This document shows, piece after piece, positions 53,622-63,004 of a stretch of 64,000 nt of DNA (its first letter is position 1; each line of letters opens with the position of its first letter). Source of the stretch: an uncultured Eubacteriales bacterium (GTDB taxonomy: Bacteria > Bacillota > Clostridia > Lachnospirales > Cellulosilyticaceae); assembly GCA_900551325.1 (NCBI GenBank), contig URVM01000001.1, positions 1 through 64,000 on the forward strand. Direction: 5' to 3'. The notes beneath the pieces are model-generated. The model did no database searches, had not been told where the DNA came from, and saw only the letters and a program-made list of their open reading frames with translations. The translations under genes and the position numbers were made by a program.

Positions 53622-54890
53622 TTATTTATTTTTCACACCATAATTTAATATAAGTCCATTATATTTATAATAACTTGAGTAATAAATAGGTGTTTTTTCT
53701 AACTCAACAATTTCTTTTAATAGTTTATCTAAAGACCATCTATTTTTTTCTAGCTCATAAAATATAATATTATGTTCTTTATAAGGGTCTTTTACTATTT
53801 CCTTTTTTAATTTATCCCATTCTAATTTAGAATTTATCCTATATACCCCTTGTAAGCTATTAGGTGGATACATAGACAATAAACTATAGTTATTTGCTTT
53901 AGGATATTTATCTTTATCCCATGTATGACTCAAACTCATATAATAATCTGTTTCATTTATGTAATTATAATAAGTTCCTATTTGATTTTTTTCCTGATCT
54001 GCCCAAGTTAAATCTACATGATAATACCTATCATCCATATTTACTAAATTCCATGCATGAGGTATACCTTCACCTGTACCATTAATATAAAGTGTAGGTA
54101 TACCTACACTATTTAATAAATACATAAAACTTTTAGCATAACCATCACATACAGCTATTTTTTCAATTAAGCCACCCCATATGGTATATTCTTTATCATT
54201 CTTTTGGGTTCCATAAGTAATATGCTGGATTAAGTAGTTGGCTATAGCCCATTCTCTTTCATAATCTGTCATTTCAGGAGTAATAACTTTTTCAATAATT
54301 TCTTTAGTTTTTCCATGAATTTTTGTATCGTATTGATCTTTAATAACCTTATCTTCTAAAAGATACTTAAACTTCAATGTAACTTTTGGATGTAACTGTC
54401 CATATACAGTCATATTGTATTGCTTATAATTTAACTTTGGATAAGTATCTAATAACTTCTCAAGCTTTTTATCTATAAGCTTGTTGAGTTCATCACTTGT
54501 ATATCTACCATTTTCAAAGTAAATAGTCACTTCATCTTTATAGGTTTGCAGTACACCTTTTAATATTTCATCCAATTTATCTGTTGTACTAATACGCCAT
54601 GTACTAGCTAAAGATGTATAAGGAATAGTAAAACTTATTATATCTATATTTTCTTCTTGATTAATAGTTGTTAAAAAGTATGTTCCTGGTAGGCTAATGG
54701 TCTGCTTTCCTTCAACGGGCCTTGCTAAACTACCATCCCTTGAAAGATATATTTTACTAGTAGTAGGATGTATAGTATAACTTTTTACAGTGCCTACATC
54801 TTTAATTAGTCCGTCCTTAGCTTCTATATTAAACTGACAAAATAATATTGTAAGTAAACTTATAAGAACAACCCAATACCTTTTTTTCAA
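53622..54890 (-). CDS. Secreted transglutaminase-like protein
   Basis: The 422-residue protein has a signal peptide (about residues 1-24) and a transglutaminase-like core with the Cys-His-Asp triad: IAVCDGYAKSFMYLLNSVGI (C248), GEGIPHAWNLV (H278) and YYHVDLTWAD (D293). The last 90 residues (GVYRINSKLEWDKLKKEI) form a separate helical part. Such proteins act as peptidases or cross-linkers at the cell surface. The start is a TTG at 54890 with GGAGG seven bases before it, overlapping the stop of the GerMN gene as TTGA, so translation is coupled. Confidence 0.87.
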   Translation of the reverse strand: MKKRYWVVLISLLTILFCQFNIEAKDGLIKDVGTVKSYTIHPTTSKIYLSRDGSLARPVEGKQTISLPGTYFLTTINQEENIDIISFTIPYTSLASTWRISTTDKLDEILKGVLQTYKDEVTIYFENGRYTSDELNKLIDKKLEKLLDTYPKLNYKQYNMTVYGQLHPKVTLKFKYLLEDKVIKDQYDTKIHGKTKEIIEKVITPEMTDYEREWAIANYLIQHITYGTQKNDKEYTIWGGLIEKIAVCDGYAKSFMYLLNSVGIPTLYINGTGEGIPHAWNLVNMDDRYYHVDLTWADQEKNQIGTYYNYINETDYYMSLSHTWDKDKYPKANNYSLLSMYPPNSLQGVYRINSKLEWDKLKKEIVKDPYKEHNIIFYELEKNRWSLDKLLKEIVELEKTPIYYSSYYKYNGLILNYGVKNK

Positions 54891-55942
54891 CGTGCTCCTC
54901 CTAATACTCTTATACGCCCTTTAGCATCTGCTTGTCCATCTTTAACTGGATAGATTTCTCCGTCTATTGTTATAATTACGTATTTTGCACTATAGTAATG
55001 ACCTAATGTTTGTGCCAAGCTCATAATTACACCCTTTTGTTCCTCTTCATTATAAATAGGATCCATAAAATCTTGGCTCATTTCGACATAGAGACAATCT
55101 TCATCATCTAAGAAAATCTTATCAACAATTGCACCATTAGAAATCGTTGTTATATACTCTGTGCCAATAACTTTATTAAGTAGATCCGTTAAAAAATGTC
55201 TTGGTTCTTCATTTGTCATAACTGATATATTTTGTTCAATCTTATTTAGGATACCTGATTTTTTCTTAGCTATATACAAGGTTACTTGCTCTTCACGTGC
55301 TGTGTTATTTTCAAACTTAGTCAATTTAAAATTGTGTACCGTTTTATCACTTGTATAATCCATTTCAATAAGACCTATTTTTTCAGCATAAATTTCTTTA
55401 ACTTTATAGTCATCATGAGAAGTTGTAATTTCTATTGCCTTTTGCATGCCTATTGGTGTTTCATAGTCTTCACCAATCTTTGTTATTGTTCTTACCGCAC
55501 CATCAGAAAGCACCCAACTATTTCCAACTACAAGTGGTAACTTAAGGACTATGTTTTTATATTGTCTTAGAGTTGTATAGTTTTCTTTTATAGAAACATC
55601 TTCTACTTTAGCTACTTCATATATTGCTTCTTCTTCTGCTATATACACTTTTACAAAGCTTTTTTCTCCATCGGAGAATCTTACTTGCATTACATCATTA
55701 TCAATAAACTCTACCCAAGAAGTAAGTGTAGAATCATTTTTCTTATTTTCATAGTGCCAAATATTATCTTTTACAATAGGTAAATAAGTATCTAGGGATA
55801 TACTTGATTTTTGAGGTAAATCAGCTATTTCTTCTTCTAATACAATGTCAGCTGGCATTTGCTTTTTCATAAAGACAGAGGCTACTACGCCAATAGCTAT
55901 TACTAATAACAGTATGACTACAAACTGTTTTTTAATATGCAT
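54887..55942 (-). CDS. Membrane-anchored protein with C-terminal GerMN domain
   Basis: The 351-residue protein has one N-terminal helix (about residues 6-24), a middle domain with YLPIVKDNIWHYENKK and NSWVLSDGAVRTITKIGEDYETPIG, and a GerMN domain at the end (SAKYVIITIDGEIYPVKDG). GerM is a forespore and germination protein; GerMN modules also occur in other envelope proteins. It lies between the lipoprotein and transglutaminase genes, in one operon. AGGAG precedes the ATG. Confidence 0.8.
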   Translation of the reverse strand: MHIKKQFVVILLLVIAIGVVASVFMKKQMPADIVLEEEIADLPQKSSISLDTYLPIVKDNIWHYENKKNDSTLTSWVEFIDNDVMQVRFSDGEKSFVKVYIAEEEAIYEVAKVEDVSIKENYTTLRQYKNIVLKLPLVVGNSWVLSDGAVRTITKIGEDYETPIGMQKAIEITTSHDDYKVKEIYAEKIGLIEMDYTSDKTVHNFKLTKFENNTAREEQVTLYIAKKKSGILNKIEQNISVMTNEEPRHFLTDLLNKVIGTEYITTISNGAIVDKIFLDDEDCLYVEMSQDFMDPIYNEEEQKGVIMSLAQTLGHYYSAKYVIITIDGEIYPVKDGQADAKGRIRVLGGAR

Positions 55943-56004
55943 ATATGCACTCCTTTCTTATATGATCCCTTTTCTTTCATATTACCTAAAAAACTATATA
56001 AAAG

Positions 56005-56478
56005 CTAGTTATTTATTTCCCACTCATTTATAAATTTAAGCATACTAATAAGTATATCTTCTTTTACATTGTCTACTTCACCTATTAGTACTTGGCTTCC
56101 AGAGGGCATCATATAAAGTTTATCGTCTTGTGATTTTTGTAAGATAAAATAAAAATGATATAAATCAATTGTTTGTCTATTATCAACACCAATACCTTCT
56201 ATTTTCAAGAAATATCGATTGTATCCATCTTCTTCTAAAGCTACTAATCTAGGGTCAATTAAGGCTATCTTTCCTTTTAGGCTTTCTTCTAAAATACTTA
56301 AGGAAAAGTTAAATAAACGCTCTTGTTCCTCTGTATCTATTTGTGGCATACTAACGACTTCAGTTTTTAGCACTGATTCAGTCCCTGCCGGTATCTCTTT
56401 TTTAAAGCACCCTATGCTAAGCCCTATTAAAATAAGAATACACGCTAAGCTCAAAATAGTATACCTTTTCCACCTCAT
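56005..56478 (-). CDS. Small lipoprotein of the GerMN operon
   Basis: The 157-residue protein has a signal ending in the lipobox LSIGC (about residue 24) and an alpha/beta domain with LFNFSLSILEESLKGKIALIDP and FLKIEGIGVDNRQTIDLYHFYFIL. No family recognised. I chose the ATG at 56478; a TTG at 56499 overlaps the GGAGG site. It precedes the GerMN gene by 62 bases on the same strand and a terminator separates it from the export operon upstream. Confidence 0.75.
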   Translation of the reverse strand: MRWKRYTILSLACILILIGLSIGCFKKEIPAGTESVLKTEVVSMPQIDTEEQERLFNFSLSILEESLKGKIALIDPRLVALEEDGYNRYFLKIEGIGVDNRQTIDLYHFYFILQKSQDDKLYMMPSGSQVLIGEVDNVKEDILISMLKFINEWEINN

Positions 56479-56610
56479 ACCTCTATTTCCTTCCTCCAAG
56501 TATTTATAGTCTTTTACCCTAGTGCCTTTTACTATCTTAAATTTTATTAGTTGACTGTCTTATTATGACTAATAAATTTTAACACAATATTAACTTTTAA
56601 TAGATTGTAT

Positions 56611-56646
56611 GAAAAAAGGCAGTAATTTTTCAATTACCACCTTTTC
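56611..56646 (-). terminator. Terminator after the TolC-like gene
   Basis: On the minus strand AAAAGGTGGTAATT pairs with AATTACTGCCTTTT around GAAAA and runs into TTTT. It ends the export operon before the lipoprotein gene. Confidence 0.85.
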
Positions 56647-56667
56647 AAAAGCTTATTTTATTAAATT

Positions 56668-57732
56668 TTATATGCCACTCATACCTACTTGAATTAAATG
56701 AGGATGATCTAATTGGAATTTACATTTGTTATGGTTATTTATAACTTGATCTAATTTTAATTTTGCTTCTTCATAAGCCAATTCACTTTGGTCATACTGT
56801 AATTTAGAAATCATACCTTTTTCTAAATAAATTTTGTTTACAGCAAGTTCTTTCTCTTTAAGGCCTAGATCTGATTGAAGGTAAGCATATTGTTGTTCTA
56901 ACTGTTTCGTATTCACGTAAAGTTCACGAATTGCAGCTTCTAGATTTTCTTTTGTAAGTTTTTTAGCATCTTTTGCTTTTTCTCTATTTGCACGCATAGT
57001 AATAACTTGAATATAATCATAGGTCATTATTGGTGTTTCTTCTGCTACCCTTAAGTCTTCTGTAGCTTTCCACAAATCTAAGTGTTTTTCTGCTTTACTA
57101 CTTGCAAAAGCACTAATATTAGGCACATCTTTATAAGCTTCATATGTAGGCGCTAACTCTTCCAGTGTATATTTACTCATAGTTAAACCTACTATATCCT
57201 CAAGCTCATTATATTGTAAGTTTATCTTTTGAGTCAGTTCATTTTTACTTTGAAGCTTTTGCTGATAAGTTAAATCCTTTTGTTGCATATAAAGATCACT
57301 TTTTAAACCTTTATCTCTTTCGATTTTATCTCTTAAATTTTGCTTTTCTAGAAGCTCTATATTACTATTTAGTATTTCTAATTCTTTTTCATTTAATAAG
57401 ATATTTTCATAAAGTGATATTACATTTAAGGTTACTTGGTCTTTAATTACTTCTTCTTGCTTCTTTGTATACTGATAATTTACATTTTGAGAATCATAAG
57501 CGTAATAACCACCTTGTAGATAAGCCATATCCGCATTTTCTTTGGCTAATGCACTCTCTCGCTCTGTCATTTTAAGCTTTAAACTTTTAGCTTTTGCTTG
57601 TTCTATGGCCTTATCTAATGTTAAAACACTTTTTTCAGTGACTTCGCCAACTTCTCCTGCATAAGTCATTGTTCCAGCTTGAACCATTAAAGTGGCACCT
57701 AATAAGTAGGCCAGCATTTTCTTTGTATCCAT
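56668..57732 (-). CDS. TolC-family-like coiled-coil secreted protein
   Basis: The 354-residue protein has a signal peptide (about residues 1-25) and the long amphipathic helices of the TolC/OEP family. LTLDKAIEQAKAKSLKLKM and YLQGGYYAYDSQNVNYQYTKKQEEVIKDQVTLNVISLYENIL lie in the first half, and the repeat EAAIRELYVNTKQLEQQYAYLQ...LEKGMISKLQYDQSELAYEEAKLKLDQ in the second. True TolC forms an outer-membrane duct with beta strands; those strand segments are not obvious here. In a one-membrane Firmicute it may span the wall. It is the last gene of an operon with HlyD-type, ATPase and permease genes. Confidence 0.83.
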   Translation of the reverse strand: MDTKKMLAYLLGATLMVQAGTMTYAGEVGEVTEKSVLTLDKAIEQAKAKSLKLKMTERESALAKENADMAYLQGGYYAYDSQNVNYQYTKKQEEVIKDQVTLNVISLYENILLNEKELEILNSNIELLEKQNLRDKIERDKGLKSDLYMQQKDLTYQQKLQSKNELTQKINLQYNELEDIVGLTMSKYTLEELAPTYEAYKDVPNISAFASSKAEKHLDLWKATEDLRVAEETPIMTYDYIQVITMRANREKAKDAKKLTKENLEAAIRELYVNTKQLEQQYAYLQSDLGLKEKELAVNKIYLEKGMISKLQYDQSELAYEEAKLKLDQVINNHNKCKFQLDHPHLIQVGMSGI

Positions 57733-57781
57733 TATGCCCTCTCCTTTTCATTTAAAATTGGTAGTTGTTTTTACATATTTT

Positions 57782-58990
57782 CTATTCATATCGTAAGGCT
57801 TCTACTGGGTCTAGTTTTGATGCTTGTCTAGCTGGGTACACACCAAAGATTATCCCAATAGCACTTGATGTTCCTACAGCAAATATAATCATACCAGGTG
57901 TTAAGGCAATATTGATTCCAAAAGCACTTCCAAGTGCTGCTGCTCCTACATAACCAAGTATCATTCCTATTATACCACCTAATACAGTTAAGATAATAGC
58001 CTCAACTAAAAATTGTCGCATAATTTCGCCATTACTTGCTCCCACTGCCTTACGAATACCAATTTCTCTTGTACGCTCTTTAACGGTTACAAGCATAATA
58101 TTCATAATACCTATTCCACCAACTAATAAAGATATAGCAGCTACAAAACTAATAAAACCTGTTACGATACTCATTACAGTATCTAATTGACCAATCATAC
58201 TTGTTGCACTTTGAGTTGTATAACCTTTTTGAACGTTATGACGTTTATCAAGGAGACGCCCTACTTGGTAAGCTATTTCATTTGGATCATAGCCTTCTTC
58301 TGTCATGAAAGCCCCATAATAACTTCTTAAATCTCCAAAGTTTGCAATTTGATCCATTGTCGTAAAAGGAACATAGATAATAATTGGCATCATATCTTCT
58401 GGCATTCCTGGGAAAGTCATTTGCTCTACAAGCCCTATAATTTCAAAGCTATGCTTCTCACCTGCAATCTCAAGTTCTACTACCTCTCCTATAGCTTTTT
58501 TAGGATCAGTAGAACCCATAATTGCTTTTGCATAAGTTTCAGACACTACACATACATTTGCCTTTGCATTCTCTTCTTGCTCTGTATACATACGTCCATC
58601 TACAATAGTAAGCTTTTGAACTACATCCATATTATATGGAACACCCATGAAAACTATCATCTTATCTTCATCTTTATAATCCTTTAAGTTGCTATACCAC
58701 TGCTCTGAATAAAGAATAGCATCTTTTACTTCTTTCATATCTTCAATGGCAGCTAAGTCATCTTGGTTAATCATATATTCAGGTGAACCATTATTCACCT
58801 GTATAGTTACAGCACCTTTTCCTACATCTTTAAAGGTACTCATCATCATATCTTTTACACCAGCACCAACGCCTAGTACCATAATAACTGATCCAATACC
58901 AATAAACATACCAAGCATAGTAAGGAAGGTACGCATTTTATTGCCTAATAACTGACTTATTGCACTTTTAATGCATTCTATTAGATTCAT
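57782..58990 (-). CDS. MacB-type ABC transporter permease
   Basis: The 402-residue protein has the MacB_PCD and FtsX domains. One helix at the N-terminus is followed by MLGMFIGIGSVIMVLGVGAGV, a large extracellular domain (about residues 50-265) and three helices near the end with IGIMNIMLVTVKERTREIGIRKAVGASNGEIMRQFLVEA. It works with the ATPase directly upstream in the operon and the HlyD-type adaptor. AAGGAGG precedes the ATG. Confidence 0.93.
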   Translation of the reverse strand: MNLIECIKSAISQLLGNKMRTFLTMLGMFIGIGSVIMVLGVGAGVKDMMMSTFKDVGKGAVTIQVNNGSPEYMINQDDLAAIEDMKEVKDAILYSEQWYSNLKDYKDEDKMIVFMGVPYNMDVVQKLTIVDGRMYTEQEENAKANVCVVSETYAKAIMGSTDPKKAIGEVVELEIAGEKHSFEIIGLVEQMTFPGMPEDMMPIIIYVPFTTMDQIANFGDLRSYYGAFMTEEGYDPNEIAYQVGRLLDKRHNVQKGYTTQSATSMIGQLDTVMSIVTGFISFVAAISLLVGGIGIMNIMLVTVKERTREIGIRKAVGASNGEIMRQFLVEAIILTVLGGIIGMILGYVGAAALGSAFGINIALTPGMIIFAVGTSSAIGIIFGVYPARQASKLDPVEALRYE

Positions 58991-58991
58991 T

Positions 58992-59693
58992 TTATACCTC
59001 CTTATCTAACCTTTGCTGTTCAAGTTTAGTATCTTCAACTAATTTACCATCTCTAAAGACTACTTTACGCTTTGTATAAGCAGCAATTTCTGGTTCATGA
59101 GTAACCATTACAATTGTAGCACCCTCATCATTTAACTTTTGAAAGATACGCATAATCTCTACGCTTGATTTACTATCTAAGTTTCCTGTAGGTTCATCGG
59201 CGAATAAAATGGAAGGATTGTTTACAAGAGCCCTTGCAATAGCTACCCTTTGCTTTTGTCCACCAGATATTTCATTAGGCTTATGCTTAATACGATCACC
59301 TAAGCCTACCCTTTCTAGAGCTTCAAGTGCACGTTCACGTCTTTCTTTTGGTTTAACCCCGCCGTACATAAGAGGTACTTCTACATTTTCTAATATAGTA
59401 AGCTTTGGCAATAAGTTAAATGCTTGAAATACAAAGCCAATCTTTTCATTACGAAGTCTTGAAAAGTCTTTATCACGAAGCTTTGAGATGTTAACCCCAT
59501 CTAGTATATAGCTCCCTTGTGTTGCTTGGTCTAGGCAACCTAATATAGAAAGAAATGTAGTCTTACCTGAACCAGATGGTCCCATAATGGATACGAATTC
59601 TCCTGGTGCAACTTTAAAGTCTACATCAAATAATGCTTGTAATTCTAAGTTTCCATTTTTGTAGACCTTATTCATTTTTTCAATTTGAATCAT
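58992..59693 (-). CDS. MacB/LolD-type ABC transporter ATPase
   Basis: The 233-residue ATPase has Walker A MGPSGSGKTT, the Q loop VFQAFNLLPKLTILEN, signature ISGGQKQRVAIARALVNNP, Walker B ILFADEPTGNLD and the H-loop MVTHEPEIA. I chose ATG 59693, two bases from the stop of the adaptor gene with AGGTGA before it, rather than an upstream in-frame start at 59714 that would overlap the adaptor. It is one base from the permease gene. Confidence 0.95.
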   Translation of the reverse strand: MIQIEKMNKVYKNGNLELQALFDVDFKVAPGEFVSIMGPSGSGKTTFLSILGCLDQATQGSYILDGVNISKLRDKDFSRLRNEKIGFVFQAFNLLPKLTILENVEVPLMYGGVKPKERRERALEALERVGLGDRIKHKPNEISGGQKQRVAIARALVNNPSILFADEPTGNLDSKSSVEIMRIFQKLNDEGATIVMVTHEPEIAAYTKRKVVFRDGKLVEDTKLEQQRLDKEV

Positions 59694-59694
59694 T

Positions 59695-61137
59695 TTACTC
59701 ACCTGCCTCTTCAAGTGGTAGGTAACTTACACTCATACCATCTTCTAGAGCTTCTGTTGGATTAGTTACTACTAAATCTCCTTCTTTAACATCACTTACT
59801 TGTACAAACTGGTTATCTGCTGCACCTTGTTTTACTGTGCGTTTTTCAAGCTTATTATCTGATCCTACTACAAATAAATAATTATTATCTTCTTTATCAG
59901 ACATTGTAGCAAGAAGTGGTACAGCAACAACATCTTTTACATCCAAAGTAATGATTTTAAGATCCACTGCAAGGCCTTCTTTTAATCCCTTAGCACTATT
60001 TAATGTAACTTCAATTGGAATAGCTGTGCTTACTGCACTCTTATCTACAGCTTTTTTCTGAACAGCTACTGGTGAAACAACAGATACCACACCTTCTGTT
60101 TCAACTGTTGTTGAACCATTATATTTTACTTTTACGTTTAATCCTGTCTCAAGCTGTGCTGCATAGTAAGGAGAAATTTCAGCTTCAACTATAAGCTCAT
60201 CTGGATTAATAATTTTTACAAGTGCAGTACCTGGTGCTACAAAGTTTCCTTCTTCAACTGTAATTTCTGAAATAATACCATCCATTGGTGCAAGTACTCT
60301 TTCTTCAACCTTTGAAAGTTGGTCTAGTAAGCTTGCTTTTTGAAGTTCTAATGAAGCGATTTCATTTTGCTTCATAGCTATATTTTGAGTTTTTGTTTCA
60401 TCTTGTACACGATTTTCAAGTACATCTAAATTGTACTGTGCATTTGCTTTTTGCATATTGATTGTTTCAATATTTTTCTTAGTAGATGTTATTTTAGTTT
60501 GTAGTGAACTAACTTGTTCTTTAGCACTTACTAATGCTTTCTCTGCATCATCTAACTCTTTTTGTGAAGCTAAACCTTCTTTAAAAAGTGTTTCTACTAC
60601 ATCATAATTTTTATTTGCTTGTTCTAAATCTTTCTTTGCAATACCTAAAGAAGTTTCCACTTGGTTAATACTTTCTTCAAGGTCTAAAAGATTTTTATCA
60701 ATATTTGCAATCTCTGTTTCTGCTTGCATAATAGATTGTTTGCTACTACCTTGAAGTTGATTAAGTGCAATATGTGCTGTTTCTATTTGTAGTTCTAGCT
60801 TCTCTAAATCTCTTTGCAGATTTTCCTTTGTCTCTATATCATATGTAAGAAGTACATCTCCTTTTTTTACCTGGTCTCCTACTTCTACATTGACAGTTTC
60901 TATTTGTGTATTAGCTTCGGCAAAAACAGTTTCATGTGCTTTTGCTTTAACTGTTCCTGTAGCTGATATTTTTGTTTGAATATCTGTTGTAATGGCCTTT
61001 CCTACATTTACAAGAGTACCTTTTGGGTCACCTGCTAGTTGTGTTACCTTTTTATTTCCTTTTAATACGCCTCCTAATAAAAAGACTCCAAGAATAACTG
61101 CTATTACAATAATAATTATCCGTTTCTTGTTTTTCAT
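59695..61137 (-). CDS. HlyD/MacA-type membrane fusion protein
   Basis: The 480-residue protein has an N-terminal membrane helix (about residues 5-25). A biotinyl-lipoyl-like half at VKAKAHETVFAEANTQIETVNVEVGDQVKKGDVLLTYD is followed by a long coiled-coil hairpin (about 105-270) and the second lipoyl half at VLAPMDGIISEITVEEGNFVAPGTALVKI, then a beta barrel. It would link the MacB-type pump to the TolC-like protein or to the wall. First gene of the operon; AAGGAGG precedes the ATG. Confidence 0.93.
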   Translation of the reverse strand: MKNKKRIIIIVIAVILGVFLLGGVLKGNKKVTQLAGDPKGTLVNVGKAITTDIQTKISATGTVKAKAHETVFAEANTQIETVNVEVGDQVKKGDVLLTYDIETKENLQRDLEKLELQIETAHIALNQLQGSSKQSIMQAETEIANIDKNLLDLEESINQVETSLGIAKKDLEQANKNYDVVETLFKEGLASQKELDDAEKALVSAKEQVSSLQTKITSTKKNIETINMQKANAQYNLDVLENRVQDETKTQNIAMKQNEIASLELQKASLLDQLSKVEERVLAPMDGIISEITVEEGNFVAPGTALVKIINPDELIVEAEISPYYAAQLETGLNVKVKYNGSTTVETEGVVSVVSPVAVQKKAVDKSAVSTAIPIEVTLNSAKGLKEGLAVDLKIITLDVKDVVAVPLLATMSDKEDNNYLFVVGSDNKLEKRTVKQGAADNQFVQVSDVKEGDLVVTNPTEALEDGMSVSYLPLEEAGE

Positions 61138-61727
61138 AATATCCTCCTTATAATCACCTATCAGTTTAGTATTAAAACAATATTATATTATGTATAACAT
61201 TTAATATAGAATTATACATATTAATTGTCAAATAATTTTATCCAACCTTTTACTATTATTTTTCTATATAAATTTTAACTTATAAATATTAATATACTAT
61301 AAAGCTAGTATTTAGTATTTCTCTTATATCCTTATCCAACCCCTCCATTATAGATATATTTAATTGTTTTAACCCTATAATACTTTCTTCTCTACAAGTT
61401 TATTCCTTAATAGATTATTATCTCTTACTAATTATTGAATATAATTCTTTGTTTAATAATTGTCAAATTTTAAATACCTAGTTAAACATCTTACTTTTTA
61501 TCTAATTATTATATTTATTCCTTCTAATAATACATGGCTATTATTAATATATATCTTTAAATTTATTAAATTTTATTAATAGTTTTATTTTTTATATATA
61601 TTTATACTTATGTATAGGTACATTTTTCTTTAAATTTTATAAAAATTATTTATTATTTATTTGTATATTTTAACAGTTTGTCTTATAATATAACCCATAA
61701 CTTTTATTTTGAAATGAGGTGTTTCTT
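61138..61727. other. AT-rich divergent intergenic region
   Basis: About 590 bases of very AT-rich DNA between the export operon and ilvA. Many TATAAT-like words occur, so promoters cannot be pinned down. No T-box, riboswitch, frame or repeat could be recognised. Confidence 0.6.
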
Positions 61728-62927
61728 ATGTATGCAAAATTAGTTCAAGATGCTCGTGAGAATATAAAAGATGTTGTCCTTAAGACTCCTCTTCTCTATA
61801 GTCCTGTCTTCTCTAATTTAAGCGGAAATGAAGTCTATTTAAAATGTGAAAATCTCCAAATAACTGGTGCTTATAAAATTCGTGGTGCACTCAACAGAAT
61901 TCGTAACCTATCAGCTGAGGAAAAAGAAAAAGGTGTTGTATGCTCTTCTGCTGGTAACCATGCTCAAGGTGTAGCTTATGCTGCAACTTTAAATCATGTT
62001 GACGCTACAATTGTAATGCCTGAAACAACACCTTATTTAAAAGTTCAATCTACTAAAGATTTTGGTGGAAATGTTGTACTTCATGGAAGTTGTTATGATG
62101 ATGCTTTTGGGGAAGCTTCTCGTATTGAAAAAGAAAACGGAGCTACTTTTATCCATCCTTTTAATGATCCTGACGTTATTTATGGTCAAGGTACAGTTGG
62201 TCTTGAAATTTTAGAAGATATTCCAAATCTTGATGTTATTATTTGTCCTATCGGTGGTGGTGGACTTATTAGTGGGGTTGCACTTTATGCTAAATCCATC
62301 AATCCTAATATTAAGATTATTGGTGTTCAAGCAGAAGGCGCAAATGCTATGGAACGTAGCTTCAAAACACGTACGCTTACTTCTCTTGATAAAGTAGACA
62401 CTATTGCTGAAGGTATTGCAGTAAAAACACCTGGTACACTTACCTTCTCCTACATAAAAGAATACGTAGATGAAATTATTACTGTTAAAGATAGTACAAT
62501 TGTAGATAGCCTACTTATTTTAACAGAAAAGCATAAACTACTTACTGAAACATCAGGTGCTGCTTCTCTTGCTGCTCTTAAAAAGTTAAATTTCAAAGGC
62601 AAAAAAGTAGCTGCTATTATAAGTGGTGGGAATATTGACATGCTCACTCTTTCAGCACTTATTCGTAGTGGCTTAGTTTCAAGAGGAAGACTTTTCTGCT
62701 TTACTATTGAGCTCCCTAATACACCAGGAGAGCTTTTAGAGGTTTCTAAGATTTTAAGCAGTATTAATGCTAATGTGGTAAATCTTGATCACAATCAATT
62801 TAAAGCACGTAACCGTTTCAAAAACGTACTCCTTGAAGTAACTGTTGAAACAAATGGTCCAGAACATATTCACCTTATTAAAAATACTTTCGAAGAATAC
62901 GGTTATTTTATCACTCAACTTTATTAA
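61728..62927 (+). CDS. ilvA: Threonine ammonia-lyase (short form with ACT domain)
   Basis: The 399-residue PLP enzyme contains the lysine motif ENLQITGAYKIRGALNRI (K50), SSAGNHAQGVAYAATLN, the phosphate-binding loop PIGGGGLISGVALYA and a C-terminal ACT domain FTIELPNTPGELLEVSKILSSINANVVNLDHNQ. It turns threonine into 2-oxobutanoate and ammonia, for isoleucine synthesis or catabolism. The ATG at 61728 has GAGGTG nine bases before it; a GTG at 61719 lies within that site. Length with one ACT domain is the tdcB/ilvA-like type of Clostridia, so biosynthetic or degradative use cannot be told. Confidence 0.93.
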   Translation: MYAKLVQDARENIKDVVLKTPLLYSPVFSNLSGNEVYLKCENLQITGAYKIRGALNRIRNLSAEEKEKGVVCSSAGNHAQGVAYAATLNHVDATIVMPETTPYLKVQSTKDFGGNVVLHGSCYDDAFGEASRIEKENGATFIHPFNDPDVIYGQGTVGLEILEDIPNLDVIICPIGGGGLISGVALYAKSINPNIKIIGVQAEGANAMERSFKTRTLTSLDKVDTIAEGIAVKTPGTLTFSYIKEYVDEIITVKDSTIVDSLLILTEKHKLLTETSGAASLAALKKLNFKGKKVAAIISGGNIDMLTLSALIRSGLVSRGRLFCFTIELPNTPGELLEVSKILSSINANVVNLDHNQFKARNRFKNVLLEVTVETNGPEHIHLIKNTFEEYGYFITQLY

Positions 62928-62937
62928 TGTTTGTATA

Positions 62938-62992
62938 CAAATAAGCACCTATAAAGGTTTGTCCTTTATAGGTGCTTATTTGTATTGTTTTA
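62938..62992. terminator. Bidirectional terminator between ilvA and the PduL gene
   Basis: ACAAATAAGCACCTATAAAG pairs perfectly with CTTTATAGGTGCTTATTTGT around a short loop, and a T-rich tract follows. Confidence 0.9.
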
Positions 62993-63004
62993 TCTTTTAA
63001 CTGC

